NCBI RefSeq assembly: GCF_050030965.1
Contig: NZ_CP188297.1
Span: forward strand, 3,162,001 to 3,226,000
Direction of reading: 5' to 3'
Origin: Glutamicibacter sp002979865
GTDB lineage: Bacteria; Actinomycetota; Actinomycetes; Actinomycetales; Micrococcaceae
DNA: 64,000 nt
The translations under genes were made by a program, and so were the position numbers. The notes under the pieces are model-generated. The model ran no database searches and was not told the DNA's origin. It saw nothing but the letters and a program-made list of their open reading frames with translations. Of the stretch, positions 38,179 through 47,311 are shown one piece after another; the first letter of the stretch is position 1; every line of letters begins with the position of its first letter.

Positions 38179-39492
38179 ATGAGACCAGAGACCCCGCCGC
38201 AGCTGGAAACCCGGACCTGCCAGGCTGCGATCCGCAGTCCGGAACTCGACGAATCGATCAAGCTGTTCCATCAGGCCACCGGGATCGGCTTCTACGAGCA
38301 GCTGCCCGAAGAGCCCAATTGGACGCACTACCTGGACCTGACTTATGCGCAGAAAATGCGCTTCTCCCTGGTGTTCGATCAGCAGGCCGAACCGCACTCG
38401 CGCCATGCAACCTACCCGGTGCACACCTATGGAGCATTCCCCGGGCTGCTCAATGCCGGCGGCGAGGCGCCGGTGGCAACGCACAAGATCTCCGCGGTCA
38501 CCGTCGCGCCGAGCTATCGGCGCCGCGGCATCCTGTCCAGGCAAATCACCGCCGACCTGGCCTATGCCCAGCAGGCGGGTTTCCCTATTGCGGCTTTGAC
38601 CGCGTCGGAAGCGACGATCTACGGGCGGTACGGCTTCGAGCCAGCTACCTACCAAAGCCGATTCACGCTCAAGTGCGCCCACGGGGTGAAGCTGCGCGTG
38701 CAGGTTCCCGGCCGGGTGGTGGATGCCGATCCGCAGCATTTCGGGCCCGGCTATGCCGCGCTGGCCGTGCGCGCGCTCGAGCAGACCTTCGGCTCCGTGG
38801 ACAGCACCGAGTTCGACAATGGCTTTGCCCTGGGCCGCTGGGACACCTGGGAGACCCTGGAAAAGCCGAAGAACCTGCGTTTTGCCGCCTACTACGATGA
38901 CGCTGGCCAGCTCGGCGGATTCGCCACCTACAAGTTCGGCGGCTGGGATGAGCCCAAGGCGAAGCTGGTGGTGCATAAGCTGGTGGCCACCAGCGACGCC
39001 GCGCGCATCAAGCTCTTCGAGTACCTGGGCAACCATGATCTGGTCGAAGAAGTGCATGGCCAAGGCCCGGTGGCCGATCCACTGCGCCAGGTGCTGGAGA
39101 ACGTGCGGGACTACCACGTGCGTTCCATTGACGATGTGCTGTGGCTGCGCGTGCTCGATGTTGTTGCCGCCTTCCAAGCGCGCGGCTACCAGCGCGATGC
39201 CCGGCTGCTATTGAGCGTGAGCGACCGGCTGGAGCTGATCTCCGGAACCTACCTCTTCGAGGTGTCCGATTCCCGCGCCACGGTGAGCCGGATCGAGGAC
39301 GTGCAGGCCGACTCCGGGCTGCCGCGCGTGGCGCTTTCGGAGCGGGAGCTGGCTGGACTGTACCTGGGCACCGTGCAGCTGGACCAATTGCTGGATTCGG
39401 GACGCGCCGAACTGGTCGGCGGGGGAGCTGCGGGGGACTGGGTTCACTTGTTCAGCGTGGCTCGCGAGGGTTTCACGCCGCACGGTTTCTAG
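38179..39492 (+). CDS. Eis-type GNAT N-acetyltransferase
   Basis: The 437-residue protein has the Eis layout. The first GNAT half carries the acetyl-CoA loop AVTVAPSYRRRGILSRQI (about 105-122) and TASEATIYGRYGFEPATY. A second, degenerate GNAT half and a C-terminal sterol-carrier-like domain (from about residue 340) follow. It ends in Gly-Phe; in Eis enzymes the C-terminal carboxylate takes part in catalysis. Mycobacterial Eis acetylates amines of aminoglycosides and other molecules; the substrate here is unknown. CCAAGGAGCACG precedes ATG 38179. A promoter-like TTGCGC-N16-TAGACT lies at 38119-38146. Confidence 0.88.
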   Translation: MRPETPPQLETRTCQAAIRSPELDESIKLFHQATGIGFYEQLPEEPNWTHYLDLTYAQKMRFSLVFDQQAEPHSRHATYPVHTYGAFPGLLNAGGEAPVATHKISAVTVAPSYRRRGILSRQITADLAYAQQAGFPIAALTASEATIYGRYGFEPATYQSRFTLKCAHGVKLRVQVPGRVVDADPQHFGPGYAALAVRALEQTFGSVDSTEFDNGFALGRWDTWETLEKPKNLRFAAYYDDAGQLGGFATYKFGGWDEPKAKLVVHKLVATSDAARIKLFEYLGNHDLVEEVHGQGPVADPLRQVLENVRDYHVRSIDDVLWLRVLDVVAAFQARGYQRDARLLLSVSDRLELISGTYLFEVSDSRATVSRIEDVQADSGLPRVALSERELAGLYLGTVQLDQLLDSGRAELVGGGAAGDWVHLFSVAREGFTPHGF

Positions 39493-39566
39493 TGGGACGG
39501 GTCGCATTATCCGGTTGATATGACGAAGTTCACAAAATGCTGGCGAGGATGTTAGCGGGTTACGCT

Positions 39567-39596
39567 TTGACCCGCGGTGTGCTAGGCGCGTAGACT
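39567..39596 (+). promoter_or_regulatory. Promoter of rpsA
   Basis: TTGACC (39567-39572) and TAGACT (39591-39596) are separated by 18 bp, close to the housekeeping consensus. The predicted transcript start near 39603 gives a leader of about 108 nt. GCGGGT/ACCCGC just around the -35 (39555-39575) forms a small inverted repeat. Confidence 0.65.
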
Positions 39597-39710
39597 TGAA
39601 CAGCGTGCCATGGCTTCGTCATGTCCGCATTCATGTTCTACCCCCTTCGAAATTCCGGGACTTCCGGGGTTTCGACTGATCAAATCTATCCACATCGGAG
39701 TCCCTACTAC

Positions 39711-41186
39711 ATGACCATCACCTCGAACGAGAACAACAGCGCACCAGTCGTCGCGATCAACGACATTGGATCTGCTGAGGACTTCTTGGCCGCAGTCGAC
39801 GCCACCATCAAGTACTTCAACGATGGTGACCTCGTCGAAGGCACCGTCGTCAAGGTTGACCACGACGAAGTTCTGCTCGACATCGGTTACAAGACCGAAG
39901 GTGTCATCCCTTCCCGCGAGCTTTCCATCAAGCACGACGTTGACCCAGGTGAAGTTGTCACCGTTGGCGACAGCGTCGAAGCCTTGGTCCTGACCAAGGA
40001 AGACAAGGAAGGCCGCCTGATCCTGTCCAAGAAGCGTGCGCAGTACGAGCGCGCTTGGGGCGACATCGAAAAGATCAAGGAAGAGGACGGCGTCGTTACC
40101 GGTACCGTCATCGAGGTTGTCAAGGGTGGCCTCATCCTGGACATCGGCCTGCGTGGCTTCCTGCCAGCATCGCTCGTCGAGATGCGCCGTGTGCGCGACC
40201 TGGCTCCATACATCGGCCAGGAAATCGAAGCCAAGATCATCGAGCTGGACAAGAACCGCAACAACGTTGTGCTTTCCCGCCGTGCATGGCTCGAGCAGAC
40301 CCAGTCCGAGGTTCGCTCGACCTTCCTCAACAAGCTGGAAAAGGGCCAGGTTCGTCCGGGCGTTGTTTCCTCCATCGTCAACTTCGGTGCATTCGTGGAC
40401 CTGGGCGGCGTAGACGGCCTGGTACACGTTTCCGAGCTGTCCTGGAAGCACATCGACCACCCATCCGAGGTTGTCGAGGTTGGCCAGGAAGTAACCGTAG
40501 AGGTTCTGGAAGTCGATCTGGACCGCGAGCGCGTTTCCCTGTCGCTGAAGGCTACCCAGGAAGATCCTTGGCAGACCTTCGCCCGCACCCACGCACTGGG
40601 TCAGGTTGTACCGGGCAAGGTTACCAAGCTGGTTCCATTCGGTGCGTTCGTACGCGTCGAAGACGGCATCGAAGGCCTGGTTCACATCTCCGAGCTTGCA
40701 GTTCGCCACGTTGAACTGGCTGAGCAGGTTGTCTCCGTTGGCGACGAACTGTTCGTCAAGGTCATCGACATCGACCTGGAGCGCCGCCGCATCTCGCTGT
40801 CGCTCAAGCAGGCTAACGAAGGTGTTGACCCAGAGGGCACCGAGTTCGACCCAGCACTCTACGGCATGGCTGCAGAGTACGATGAGGCCGGCAACTACAA
40901 GTACCCAGAGGGCTTCGACCCAGAGTCGAACGAATGGCTCGAGGGCTTCGACACCCAGCGCGCTGCATGGGAAGCACAGTACGCTGCTGCCCAGGAGCGT
41001 TGGGAAGCACACAAGAAGCAGGTTGTTGCCGCTATCGCTGCCGACGCAGAAGCAGAGCCTGCTGCTGCCGGTGGTTCCGAGCCAGCTCCAGCTTCGTACT
41101 CCTCGGAGGCACCAGCCACCGATGCAGGCACCCTGGCTTCGGACGAAGCACTGGCTGCACTGCGCGAGAAGCTGACCGGCAACTAA
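39711..41186 (+). CDS. rpsA: 30S ribosomal protein S1
   Basis: S1 binds mRNA on the small subunit and helps initiation on structured leaders. From ATG 39711 (GGAG 11 nt upstream) it has 491 residues. Four S1 RNA-binding repeats are visible: GDLVEGTVVKVDHDEVLLDIG, GVVTGTVIEVVKGGLILDIG, GQVRPGVVSSIVNFGAFVDLG and GQVVPGKVTKLVPFGAFVRV. Actinobacterial S1 usually has four repeats, not six. The tail (about 395-491) is acidic and Ala/Glu-rich. Codon choice is strongly biased toward GTT, GAA and CCA, unlike its neighbours, as expected for a highly expressed gene. The frame upstream to 39621 covers the promoter leader and is not used. Confidence 0.97.
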   Translation: MTITSNENNSAPVVAINDIGSAEDFLAAVDATIKYFNDGDLVEGTVVKVDHDEVLLDIGYKTEGVIPSRELSIKHDVDPGEVVTVGDSVEALVLTKEDKEGRLILSKKRAQYERAWGDIEKIKEEDGVVTGTVIEVVKGGLILDIGLRGFLPASLVEMRRVRDLAPYIGQEIEAKIIELDKNRNNVVLSRRAWLEQTQSEVRSTFLNKLEKGQVRPGVVSSIVNFGAFVDLGGVDGLVHVSELSWKHIDHPSEVVEVGQEVTVEVLEVDLDRERVSLSLKATQEDPWQTFARTHALGQVVPGKVTKLVPFGAFVRVEDGIEGLVHISELAVRHVELAEQVVSVGDELFVKVIDIDLERRRISLSLKQANEGVDPEGTEFDPALYGMAAEYDEAGNYKYPEGFDPESNEWLEGFDTQRAAWEAQYAAAQERWEAHKKQVVAAIAADAEAEPAAAGGSEPAPASYSSEAPATDAGTLASDEALAALREKLTGN

Positions 41187-41234
41187 TTCCGGCTTCTGCC
41201 TCGTGCAGAGATCGTGATTAGCTCTAGCTGATTC

Positions 41235-41271
41235 ACGAAGGTCCAACCCTGCAAGGGTTGGGCCTTCGTTG
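41235..41271 (+). terminator. Intrinsic terminator of rpsA
   Basis: ACGAAGGTCCAACCCT (41235-41250) pairs with 41254-41269 (16 bp, one G-T pair) around a GCA loop, followed by TTGTTT. Confidence 0.92.
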
Positions 41272-41432
41272 TTTAACTGGTTTTTTGCTTGCCGGCATGG
41301 CTGGCACGTCATTATTTCTGCTGACATCCGCCGGACAGGAATAGCTCCGAAGAAGCACTGCTCTTAATACTTGCTGAGGTTAGACTAAAAGTGCACCGAT
41401 CAGGTGGACTCACTAACGGCAGGTAGTAGCAC

Positions 41433-42743
41433 ATGGCAACGACAGGAAATTCGCCGGCAGACTATGCGGCAGGCCCAACTGCCGGACAGCAGATCCCGGT
41501 GCGCCAGGTCAGCCACGAGGAGTGGGAGACTGTACCGCGCACTATTCCCAATTTCTGGGTTGCCGCAGCGACCTGGCTTCCGCTGGTTGCACTGGTGGTC
41601 CTCGTCCGTTCGGATCTTCTGCATTCCCCGTACCTGGACAAGGGCATCATGGACATCCTCTCCTTCTCCATGGTCGCTACCGTCCTGGCCATGATCTTTG
41701 GCGGCGGACGGCAATCACCCTGGATGGGCTTGGGCGTAGCCGCCGGAATCTATTTCCTGCTGGCTCCGGCCGGGGACCTGCAAAGGATCCTGATGCTGGC
41801 GCTGGGCTATTTCCTGCTGCTCGCACTGTCCGTAGATCTCATGGACGCACGGTTTCGACGCCTGCTGAGAACCTGGAAGCGTGAAGCCTCAGGAGGCATC
41901 GCCTTGGCACCGGGGCAAGAGAGCGATTTTGGAATCACCAAGCAAATGTCGCCCATGGTATGGAAGCTTGCGGTAGGAGCACTGATCTACCCGCTGCTCC
42001 GGCTGGGCTGGGAACTGGTCAGCACGGAAGTTCATTCGCTGCATGACTTGGATGAAGGCTACCGCCTTGACGTGTACGCCGCGGCCGTCCTGCTGGGCAT
42101 CAGCCTGCTGCTGAGCATGCTGCGCTGGATGCGCTTGAAATCGATGGGACTTTTCGCACTCGAAGTTCCAGCGGACCACCGAATTGGTCCAACGTCATTG
42201 CGGGCCTATGGCAACGCGATCCTCATCGAAACGGAAGAAACCGGGGCCTGCCTGTGCCGCAACGACGACAAGAACGGATCCAAGCAGAAATTTGAGGATC
42301 CGCGATTCATTTTCTGCTCAGAGGTGTGCCCGGTGCACGGGGTGCATGCGGTCAACCAGCGCTCGGCCGAAGAGTTCCTGGGCATCGCCTCCCAGCCCTG
42401 GGTCTATGGGGAGAACCTGAATGGGAAACTGCTAGAGGCAACCGGCCAGCGCTTGGTCATTGCAGGGCTCAGCGGCTGGGGCTCACGCCCGGTCGCGGTG
42501 CGCGTTTCATGGCTCTACGGTGGAGGGAAGCAGGCCAGCGCCTACTACGTCCCGGCATCGGCACGCGAGCCTCTGGCCAGAACCAAGCGCCGCCTGGCGG
42601 TTCTGACCCCTGCCGGTGATTCGGTTACGGCTGATACTTTCGAGAATAATGAGCGGGGCGAGATCGACCGGATCGACCTTCGTCCATTGGGGATCAACGC
42701 CCAAGCCGTCCGCGTGCACGGTGGACGCCCTTTCTTGATCTAG
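41433..42743 (+). CDS. Unrecognised membrane protein with cytosolic Cys/His cluster
   Basis: I do not recognise this 436-residue protein. Residues 1-235 carry about six hydrophobic segments (near 41-58, 74-91, 97-113, 118-136, 174-192, 212-232). The C-terminal 200 residues are soluble. At 273-305 lies a cluster C273-x-C275, C295-x3-C299-x2-H302-x2-H305 (in ACLCRNDD and FIFCSEVCPVHGVHAVN), which could bind zinc or an iron-sulphur cluster. The rest is beta-rich, ending in a hydrophobic FLI. It stands alone between rpsA and the convergent HNH gene. No ribosome binding site stands out apart from GGCAGGTAG. Confidence 0.75.
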   Translation: MATTGNSPADYAAGPTAGQQIPVRQVSHEEWETVPRTIPNFWVAAATWLPLVALVVLVRSDLLHSPYLDKGIMDILSFSMVATVLAMIFGGGRQSPWMGLGVAAGIYFLLAPAGDLQRILMLALGYFLLLALSVDLMDARFRRLLRTWKREASGGIALAPGQESDFGITKQMSPMVWKLAVGALIYPLLRLGWELVSTEVHSLHDLDEGYRLDVYAAAVLLGISLLLSMLRWMRLKSMGLFALEVPADHRIGPTSLRAYGNAILIETEETGACLCRNDDKNGSKQKFEDPRFIFCSEVCPVHGVHAVNQRSAEEFLGIASQPWVYGENLNGKLLEATGQRLVIAGLSGWGSRPVAVRVSWLYGGGKQASAYYVPASAREPLARTKRRLAVLTPAGDSVTADTFENNERGEIDRIDLRPLGINAQAVRVHGGRPFLI

Positions 42744-42771
42744 CCGGATGGCGCCGGCGCATTGCCGCGAA

Positions 42772-44448
42772 CTAGGCGGCCTTGGCCATGTGGTAGCTGT
42801 TGCGCACCGGGGTCTGGGTGGGATCGACGAAGCTGGGCAGGATGACCTTGGGTACGCCATCGTCGGCAATGACCTTGATCAACCCGGCATGAACGTCATG
42901 ATGATGCGTGTCGCAGAGCATCGCGCTCCAGTAGACCGCAGTGACACCGCCCTCGGACCAGAACCAGATGTGGTGGATGTTGCAGCGTTCGGGATCCATG
43001 GTGCACCCGGGAACTATGCAGCCGCGATCGCGCACCGCAACACCCAGACGCATGTAGTTCGGATGCTTGCGCTGGCTGCGCCCGATATCAAGCAGCTCGC
43101 CCCTGCCGCCGAGCACCATCGGGATGATGCGTGCCCTGGACAGGGTCTGGCGCAGGTCAGTTGCATCGAGCTTGAAACCGTGCTGGGTGATGCCATGGGT
43201 TCTCGCGCGGCCTTCCAACTCGTCCAAGGTCAGCATGACCACGACCTGCGGGGTGATGGTGGGGACATCCACGGTGCCTGCATCATTCCCATCGGCGCCC
43301 TTGGGGGTCCCGCCATTGCGCGCGGCATCCAGCAGCTCCTGGAGCCGCTTCGTGTTGATCTCCAGCAGATTCATCAGGCCGTTGAGGCGGCGTGCCGCGG
43401 GAGAAAGCGGTGGGGAAACAGGATCTTCGCTGGCGGCAGCTTCCTCATCGGTCAAGAAGTCCGGATGGCCTCCGGCGTCGGCCTGGTAGGAAGTGCCAGG
43501 GGCAGCATCCTGCTCTGTACGTTGTCCCGGAGACTGGGCAAAAGCCTCCCGTGCGGCTTGGCCGGAACCGGAGCGGGGATTGTCGCTTTGCGAAATGCCC
43601 GATTCGAAGAGTTCTGCGCGCGTAGGGCGCAGGGCGAGGTCGTAGTGGACCAGGCCGCCGCGTTCGCCCCGCCGGTACAGGCCTTCCTGGGCTTCGGGCC
43701 GCTTCTTGCCCAAGCGTTCCTTCTGGGATTTCAGGAAGCTGTTGACCAATTGCCTGCGGGTGCCGGGGTCGGGCTCGTCCAATTGCTGGTTGACGATGGA
43801 TTCAAGCAGCTCGCCATCTTCGGTGAGCGCCGAGGCGGTGGCCGGTGCGGCGTATTCGTCGCGTTGGGGTTCCAGAGCGCCCAGGCGCCGGGCCGCGCTG
43901 AGCACTTCGGCTGGCGGCTGGCGCAGATCGGCGAAGCGCCGCGCCAGCAAAGGGAACTGTGCCTGGTGCCGCTGATGTTGGTAGTCGTATTGCGCGAAGA
44001 CGTGGCTGGCGGACTGGATGCGGCGCTTGGCCTCGAAATGGTCGGTGCGCAGCCAGGATGCCAGCAGTGCCGCAGGGCCGGTGAAGCTGGGCCGCTTTCC
44101 GGTGCGCTGGGCAGGGACGGAGAAATCGGTGGTGCCCTGGCGGGCTGCGGCGAGTTCAACCTGGGCCAGGGTGTGCGCCGCGGTGTCATCGACCAGGTGG
44201 GCTGCGTAGATCTGGGTGCGAAGGGCCTGGTGGGCCGAAGCTTCAGCCGCGGTGGACAGGGCCAAGGCGTAGCGCGGATCGTGCAGGTAGTGGGACTCGG
44301 GGCCGGTGGCTGGATCGGCGCAGAGCAGGGTCTGGTGCAGGACGGGGATGAACGCGGCGACGGCCAGGGCGTCGTCCACCGCGAGGGCCGGCGCGTCCTT
44401 GATCGCTTGGGCAAGCCCGGCTAGCGCCTGGCTGACAGTTCTGTTCAT
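42772..44448 (-). CDS. DUF222 / HNH endonuclease-domain protein (13E12-repeat type)
   Basis: The 558-residue protein has a helical DUF222-like region (about 90-330) and a C-terminal HNH domain. The HNH core is RDRGCIVPGCTMDPERCNIHH followed by LCDTHHHDVHAG, with the paired Cys for zinc and the His-His catalytic dyad. Such proteins are abundant and multicopy in actinobacteria, and some sit within introns or repeats; a DNA nick or cut activity is plausible but unproven. A low-complexity Ser/Pro/Asp linker (about 315-370) joins the parts. The open frame extends 60 codons further, but those overlap the next gene's 3' end, so ATG 44448 is chosen. Confidence 0.85.
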   Translation of the reverse strand: MNRTVSQALAGLAQAIKDAPALAVDDALAVAAFIPVLHQTLLCADPATGPESHYLHDPRYALALSTAAEASAHQALRTQIYAAHLVDDTAAHTLAQVELAAARQGTTDFSVPAQRTGKRPSFTGPAALLASWLRTDHFEAKRRIQSASHVFAQYDYQHQRHQAQFPLLARRFADLRQPPAEVLSAARRLGALEPQRDEYAAPATASALTEDGELLESIVNQQLDEPDPGTRRQLVNSFLKSQKERLGKKRPEAQEGLYRRGERGGLVHYDLALRPTRAELFESGISQSDNPRSGSGQAAREAFAQSPGQRTEQDAAPGTSYQADAGGHPDFLTDEEAAASEDPVSPPLSPAARRLNGLMNLLEINTKRLQELLDAARNGGTPKGADGNDAGTVDVPTITPQVVVMLTLDELEGRARTHGITQHGFKLDATDLRQTLSRARIIPMVLGGRGELLDIGRSQRKHPNYMRLGVAVRDRGCIVPGCTMDPERCNIHHIWFWSEGGVTAVYWSAMLCDTHHHDVHAGLIKVIADDGVPKVILPSFVDPTQTPVRNSYHMAKAA

Positions 44449-44510
44449 GGCCCCAGCATGCGCCAGGCGGTGCGCGGCGTGCCGGCCGGCAATACGGCCT
44501 GTGGAAAAGC

Positions 44511-45695
44511 CTAGTGCGCGCGGGTTGATGCAGTCACGGTGAAGGTCCTGTCGCGGGCCAGCTGTTCGGTGGGGCCAACGCGGCGGGCCAATTCGCTGCG
44601 GTAGCGCAGGTGCGAGTTGAACACGCACAGCAGGGTGCCTCCGGGAGCGAGCACGCGGGCGGCGTCGTCGATCAGCTTGAACGCGATGTCGGCGGTGACG
44701 GTGTTGCCGATGTGGAAGGGCGGGTTCAGCGTGACCAGGGTGGCGCTGGCGTCGGGCAGGCGGCCCAGGGCGTCATCCTGCACGGCAGTGAGGCGACCGT
44801 CCAGGTTGTTGCGTTGAGCGGCGGCCAGGGTGGAGGCGACCGCGGAGGCCGAATGGTCCGAGGCGTCCACGCGCAGCTGCGGGTTTTCCAGTGCTGCGCA
44901 GATGCCGATCGCGCCGTTGCCGCAGGCCAGATCGACCAGCGTGGCGTGCCCGGAGAGGTCCGGAAGGTTTTCCAGCAGCAGCCGGGTGCCCGGATCCAGC
45001 CGGGCGGCACCGAAGGTCCCGGCACCGGCATGCAGCGTGAAGCTGGTGCCGCGCACCTGGTGGGTGGCAGTGGCCGGGAAGCTGCTGGCGGGCTGTTCGG
45101 CGCGCGGGGTGCTGGCGGTGAGCACCCGGGATTTCTGCCGGGCCAGCGAGACGTCGACGCGGGTGAAATGCTCCGCGAGCACCTCGTTCATGGAACGGCT
45201 CATGTGCTTGATGCGGCCCCCGGCGAAAAGCTTCGCGCCGGGATCGGCGACGGCTGCTGCCGCGGCGGCCTGTTCGCCCAGCACGTCCAGTCCGCGAGGC
45301 AGGGCCAGCAGGATCGAACTGGCGCCCTGGGCAACCTGTTCCAGGGTGCAGAATTCGAGGTGTCCGGCCCGCTCGGGCATGAGCCGGGCGAGGTTGGCCT
45401 CGATGGCCCGGCGCGCGGTGAGCGAATCGGTGTGCACGCGCACGCTCGTGCTGCCTAGTGCCAGTGCGCCCAGGGCCAGCGCGCCGTAGTGGTCGCCGAT
45501 GACCGCGATGGCATCCGGCCAGCGGTCCGAGGGTCCGGCCGCGGCGGCGCAGGTGTCCAGGATGAGCCGGTCGCAGGCGTCGGCGGCGTAGAGGTTGGCG
45601 GCTTCGACATCGGGCCAGCGGCGCAGGGCGGGCAGCAGGGCCTGGAGGCTGCTGGCGGCAGCGGGCGTGCCTTCGGGATTGGCGGCGGAGTTCAA
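44511..45695 (-). CDS. RsmC/RlmG-like SAM-dependent rRNA guanine-N2 methyltransferase
   Basis: The 394-residue protein has two Rossmann-like halves, as in RsmC and RlmG. The first half appears to have lost the cofactor site. The second contains the SAM loop LVDLACGNGAIGI and the catalytic TLNPPFHIG of N2-guanine methyltransferases. The target is likely 16S G1207 or 23S G1835; the sequence alone does not decide. The start is TTG 45695, overlapping the YigZ stop as TTGA, so both are translated together. Confidence 0.85.
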   Translation of the reverse strand: MNSAANPEGTPAAASSLQALLPALRRWPDVEAANLYAADACDRLILDTCAAAAGPSDRWPDAIAVIGDHYGALALGALALGSTSVRVHTDSLTARRAIEANLARLMPERAGHLEFCTLEQVAQGASSILLALPRGLDVLGEQAAAAAAVADPGAKLFAGGRIKHMSRSMNEVLAEHFTRVDVSLARQKSRVLTASTPRAEQPASSFPATATHQVRGTSFTLHAGAGTFGAARLDPGTRLLLENLPDLSGHATLVDLACGNGAIGICAALENPQLRVDASDHSASAVASTLAAAQRNNLDGRLTAVQDDALGRLPDASATLVTLNPPFHIGNTVTADIAFKLIDDAARVLAPGGTLLCVFNSHLRYRSELARRVGPTEQLARDRTFTVTASTRAH

Positions 45696-46366
45696 ATCAG
45701 ATCAACCCATTGCGTGTTGGCGGCGGCCAGTTCCCCGGCGCCGGAGGTGAGTGAGGCGATGCCGGTGCGCAGCTGCGCGGCGGCTTCGGGCGTGTCCGGG
45801 ATGCCGATCTGCACGATTGCGGCATCGGCCTGCCAGAGGGTCGGTTCGACCTGGTAGCCGGCGGCGCGCAGCTCGTTCTCGTAGCGGGCCGCGTCGGCGT
45901 GGGCGGCGGCGAAGGTGAAGATCCGCATGCGCTGGCGCAGGTGCAGCTGCGCATTGTCCAGCCCGGAAGATACCGCCTCGGAATATGCGCGGACCAGTCC
46001 GCCGGCGCCAAGCTTGATCCCGCCGAAGTAGCGGACCACCACGGCCAGCACGTCCGAGAGCACGCTGCCGTCGGCGATTTCGCGCTTGGCCAGGGCATCG
46101 AGCATCGGGATGCCGGCGGTGCCCGAGGGCTCGCCGTCGTCGTTGGAGCGCTGGGCCATGCGATCGGGGCCCAGGATGAACGCGCTGCAGTGGTGGCGGG
46201 CATCGAAGTGGGTCTTGCGCAGGGCCGCGATCTGCGCGCGGGCGGCGGCCTCGGTTTCGACCCGGTAGAGGTAGGTGATGAATCGCGAACGCTTGATTTC
46301 CAGCTCGTGCACGCAATCGCTGGTCAAGGTCGTGTACCGTGTCGCGGCCGAGTCGTTGGTGTTCAT
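45692..46366 (-). CDS. YigZ/IMPACT-family protein
   Basis: The 224-residue protein has the IMPACT N-terminal domain with KRSRFITYLYRV, HHCSAFILG, DDGEPSGTAGIPML and VVRYFGGIKLGAGGLVRAY, followed by a DUF1949-like C-terminal domain. Eukaryotic IMPACT regulates Gcn2; the bacterial role is uncertain (nucleic-acid or nucleotide binding has been proposed). ATG 46366 is preferred, since TAAACT (46379-46374) lies 7 nt upstream. The open frame runs far upstream through coaE on the other strand and is not used. It is divergent from coaE, 25 nt apart. Confidence 0.88.
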   Translation of the reverse strand: MNTNDSAATRYTTLTSDCVHELEIKRSRFITYLYRVETEAAARAQIAALRKTHFDARHHCSAFILGPDRMAQRSNDDGEPSGTAGIPMLDALAKREIADGSVLSDVLAVVVRYFGGIKLGAGGLVRAYSEAVSSGLDNAQLHLRQRMRIFTFAAAHADAARYENELRAAGYQVEPTLWQADAAIVQIGIPDTPEAAAQLRTGIASLTSGAGELAAANTQWVDLI

Positions 46367-46391
46367 CCCTCTTAGTTTATAGGGTGGGAAC

Positions 46392-46988
46392 ATGATGCAT
46401 GTGGGACTGACCGGGGGAGTGGCCTCCGGAAAATCTGCGGTCGCGGCCAAATTGGCCGCCCTGGGAGCCGTAGTCATCGATGCCGACGCGTTGGCGCGCC
46501 AGGTGGTCGAACCCGGCACGCCCGGGCTGGCTGCGATCAAGGACACGTTTGGCGAAGCCGTTTTGCTGGCCGACGGGTCGCTGAACCGTCCCGCATTAGG
46601 CGCGATAGTCTTCGCCGACGAGGCGGCGCGGGCCAAGCTCAACGCGATCGTGCACCCGCTGGTGCGGGAGCAAGCGGCGAAGTTGCGCCAAGGAGCGCCA
46701 GCCGGCTCGCTGGTGGTCGAGGACATCCCGCTGCTGGTCGAGACCGGCCAGCTGGACAGCTTCGACGCGGTGGTCGTCGTGGCCGCCCCGCACGCCGAAC
46801 GCATTCGCCGCATGGTCCAGGATCGCGGCTGGACCCGGGAAGACGCCGAGGCCCGGATGGCCGCGCAGGCCACGGATGACCAGCGGGCGGCCGTAGCCGA
46901 CTACCTGCTGGATAATTCCGGTACCTTGGAAGAACTGGAGGGGCAGGTTTCTGCCCTCTACCGCCAATTGGCGCCAGCACAGGAGTAG
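46392..46988 (+). CDS. coaE: Dephospho-CoA kinase
   Basis: CoaE phosphorylates the ribose 3'-OH of dephospho-CoA in the last step of coenzyme A synthesis. The 198-residue protein has the P-loop GLTGGVASGKSAVA (residues 5-18), VIDADALARQVVEPG and the lid and adenine regions HPLVREQ and RRMVQDRGWTREDAEARMAAQ. It lacks the C-terminal GrpB-like extension found in mycobacterial CoaE. The start is ATG 46392 or 46395. The next small gene begins 2 nt after its stop. Confidence 0.95.
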   Translation: MMHVGLTGGVASGKSAVAAKLAALGAVVIDADALARQVVEPGTPGLAAIKDTFGEAVLLADGSLNRPALGAIVFADEAARAKLNAIVHPLVREQAAKLRQGAPAGSLVVEDIPLLVETGQLDSFDAVVVVAAPHAERIRRMVQDRGWTREDAEARMAAQATDDQRAAVADYLLDNSGTLEELEGQVSALYRQLAPAQE

Positions 46989-46990
46989 GA

Positions 46991-47239
46991 ATGTACAAGA
47001 TCTGCAAGTGGAGCACCCTGATCGCTTTCGCCGTCGCCTTGGTGCTGTGGCTCGGTTTTGGCGGCCGCGCCGAATTCGTTGCCAGCGAATCCGGGCCGTA
47101 TTCGCCGGTGGTCTACATTTCCGGCTGCCTGGCCTTGCTGGGGCTGATTGCCGCCACCATCATGACCGTGGGATTCTTCGGCAGCAGCATCCAGCGCACC
47201 GTCAAGCGCAATGCGATCCGCTACGGGATGCGCAAATAG
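46991..47239 (+). CDS. Small two-helix membrane protein
   Basis: The 82-residue protein has two hydrophobic segments (about 8-24 and 41-66) and a basic C-terminus (TVKRNAIRYGMRK). I do not recognise a family. It starts 2 nt after the coaE stop with CAGGAGTAGGA as ribosome binding site and precedes uvrB by 72 nt, so it is likely co-transcribed with coaE. Confidence 0.75.
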   Translation: MYKICKWSTLIAFAVALVLWLGFGGRAEFVASESGPYSPVVYISGCLALLGLIAATIMTVGFFGSSIQRTVKRNAIRYGMRK

Positions 47240-47311
47240 CACCCCGGGTTTAAGCTGAAAGCTGGCTAGGGCGCGACCCCAACGGTCGGGGCAAGTGGAT
47301 ATGCTGGAAGC

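Noticed and set aside
39582..41327. A 581-codon open frame antisense to rpsA
   Set aside because: It spans rpsA, its promoter and its terminator, and has no independent signals.
45692..46873. A long N-terminal extension of the YigZ protein
   Set aside because: The extra 169 codons run antisense through coaE. ATG 46366 matches the family start and has a -10 box 7 nt upstream.
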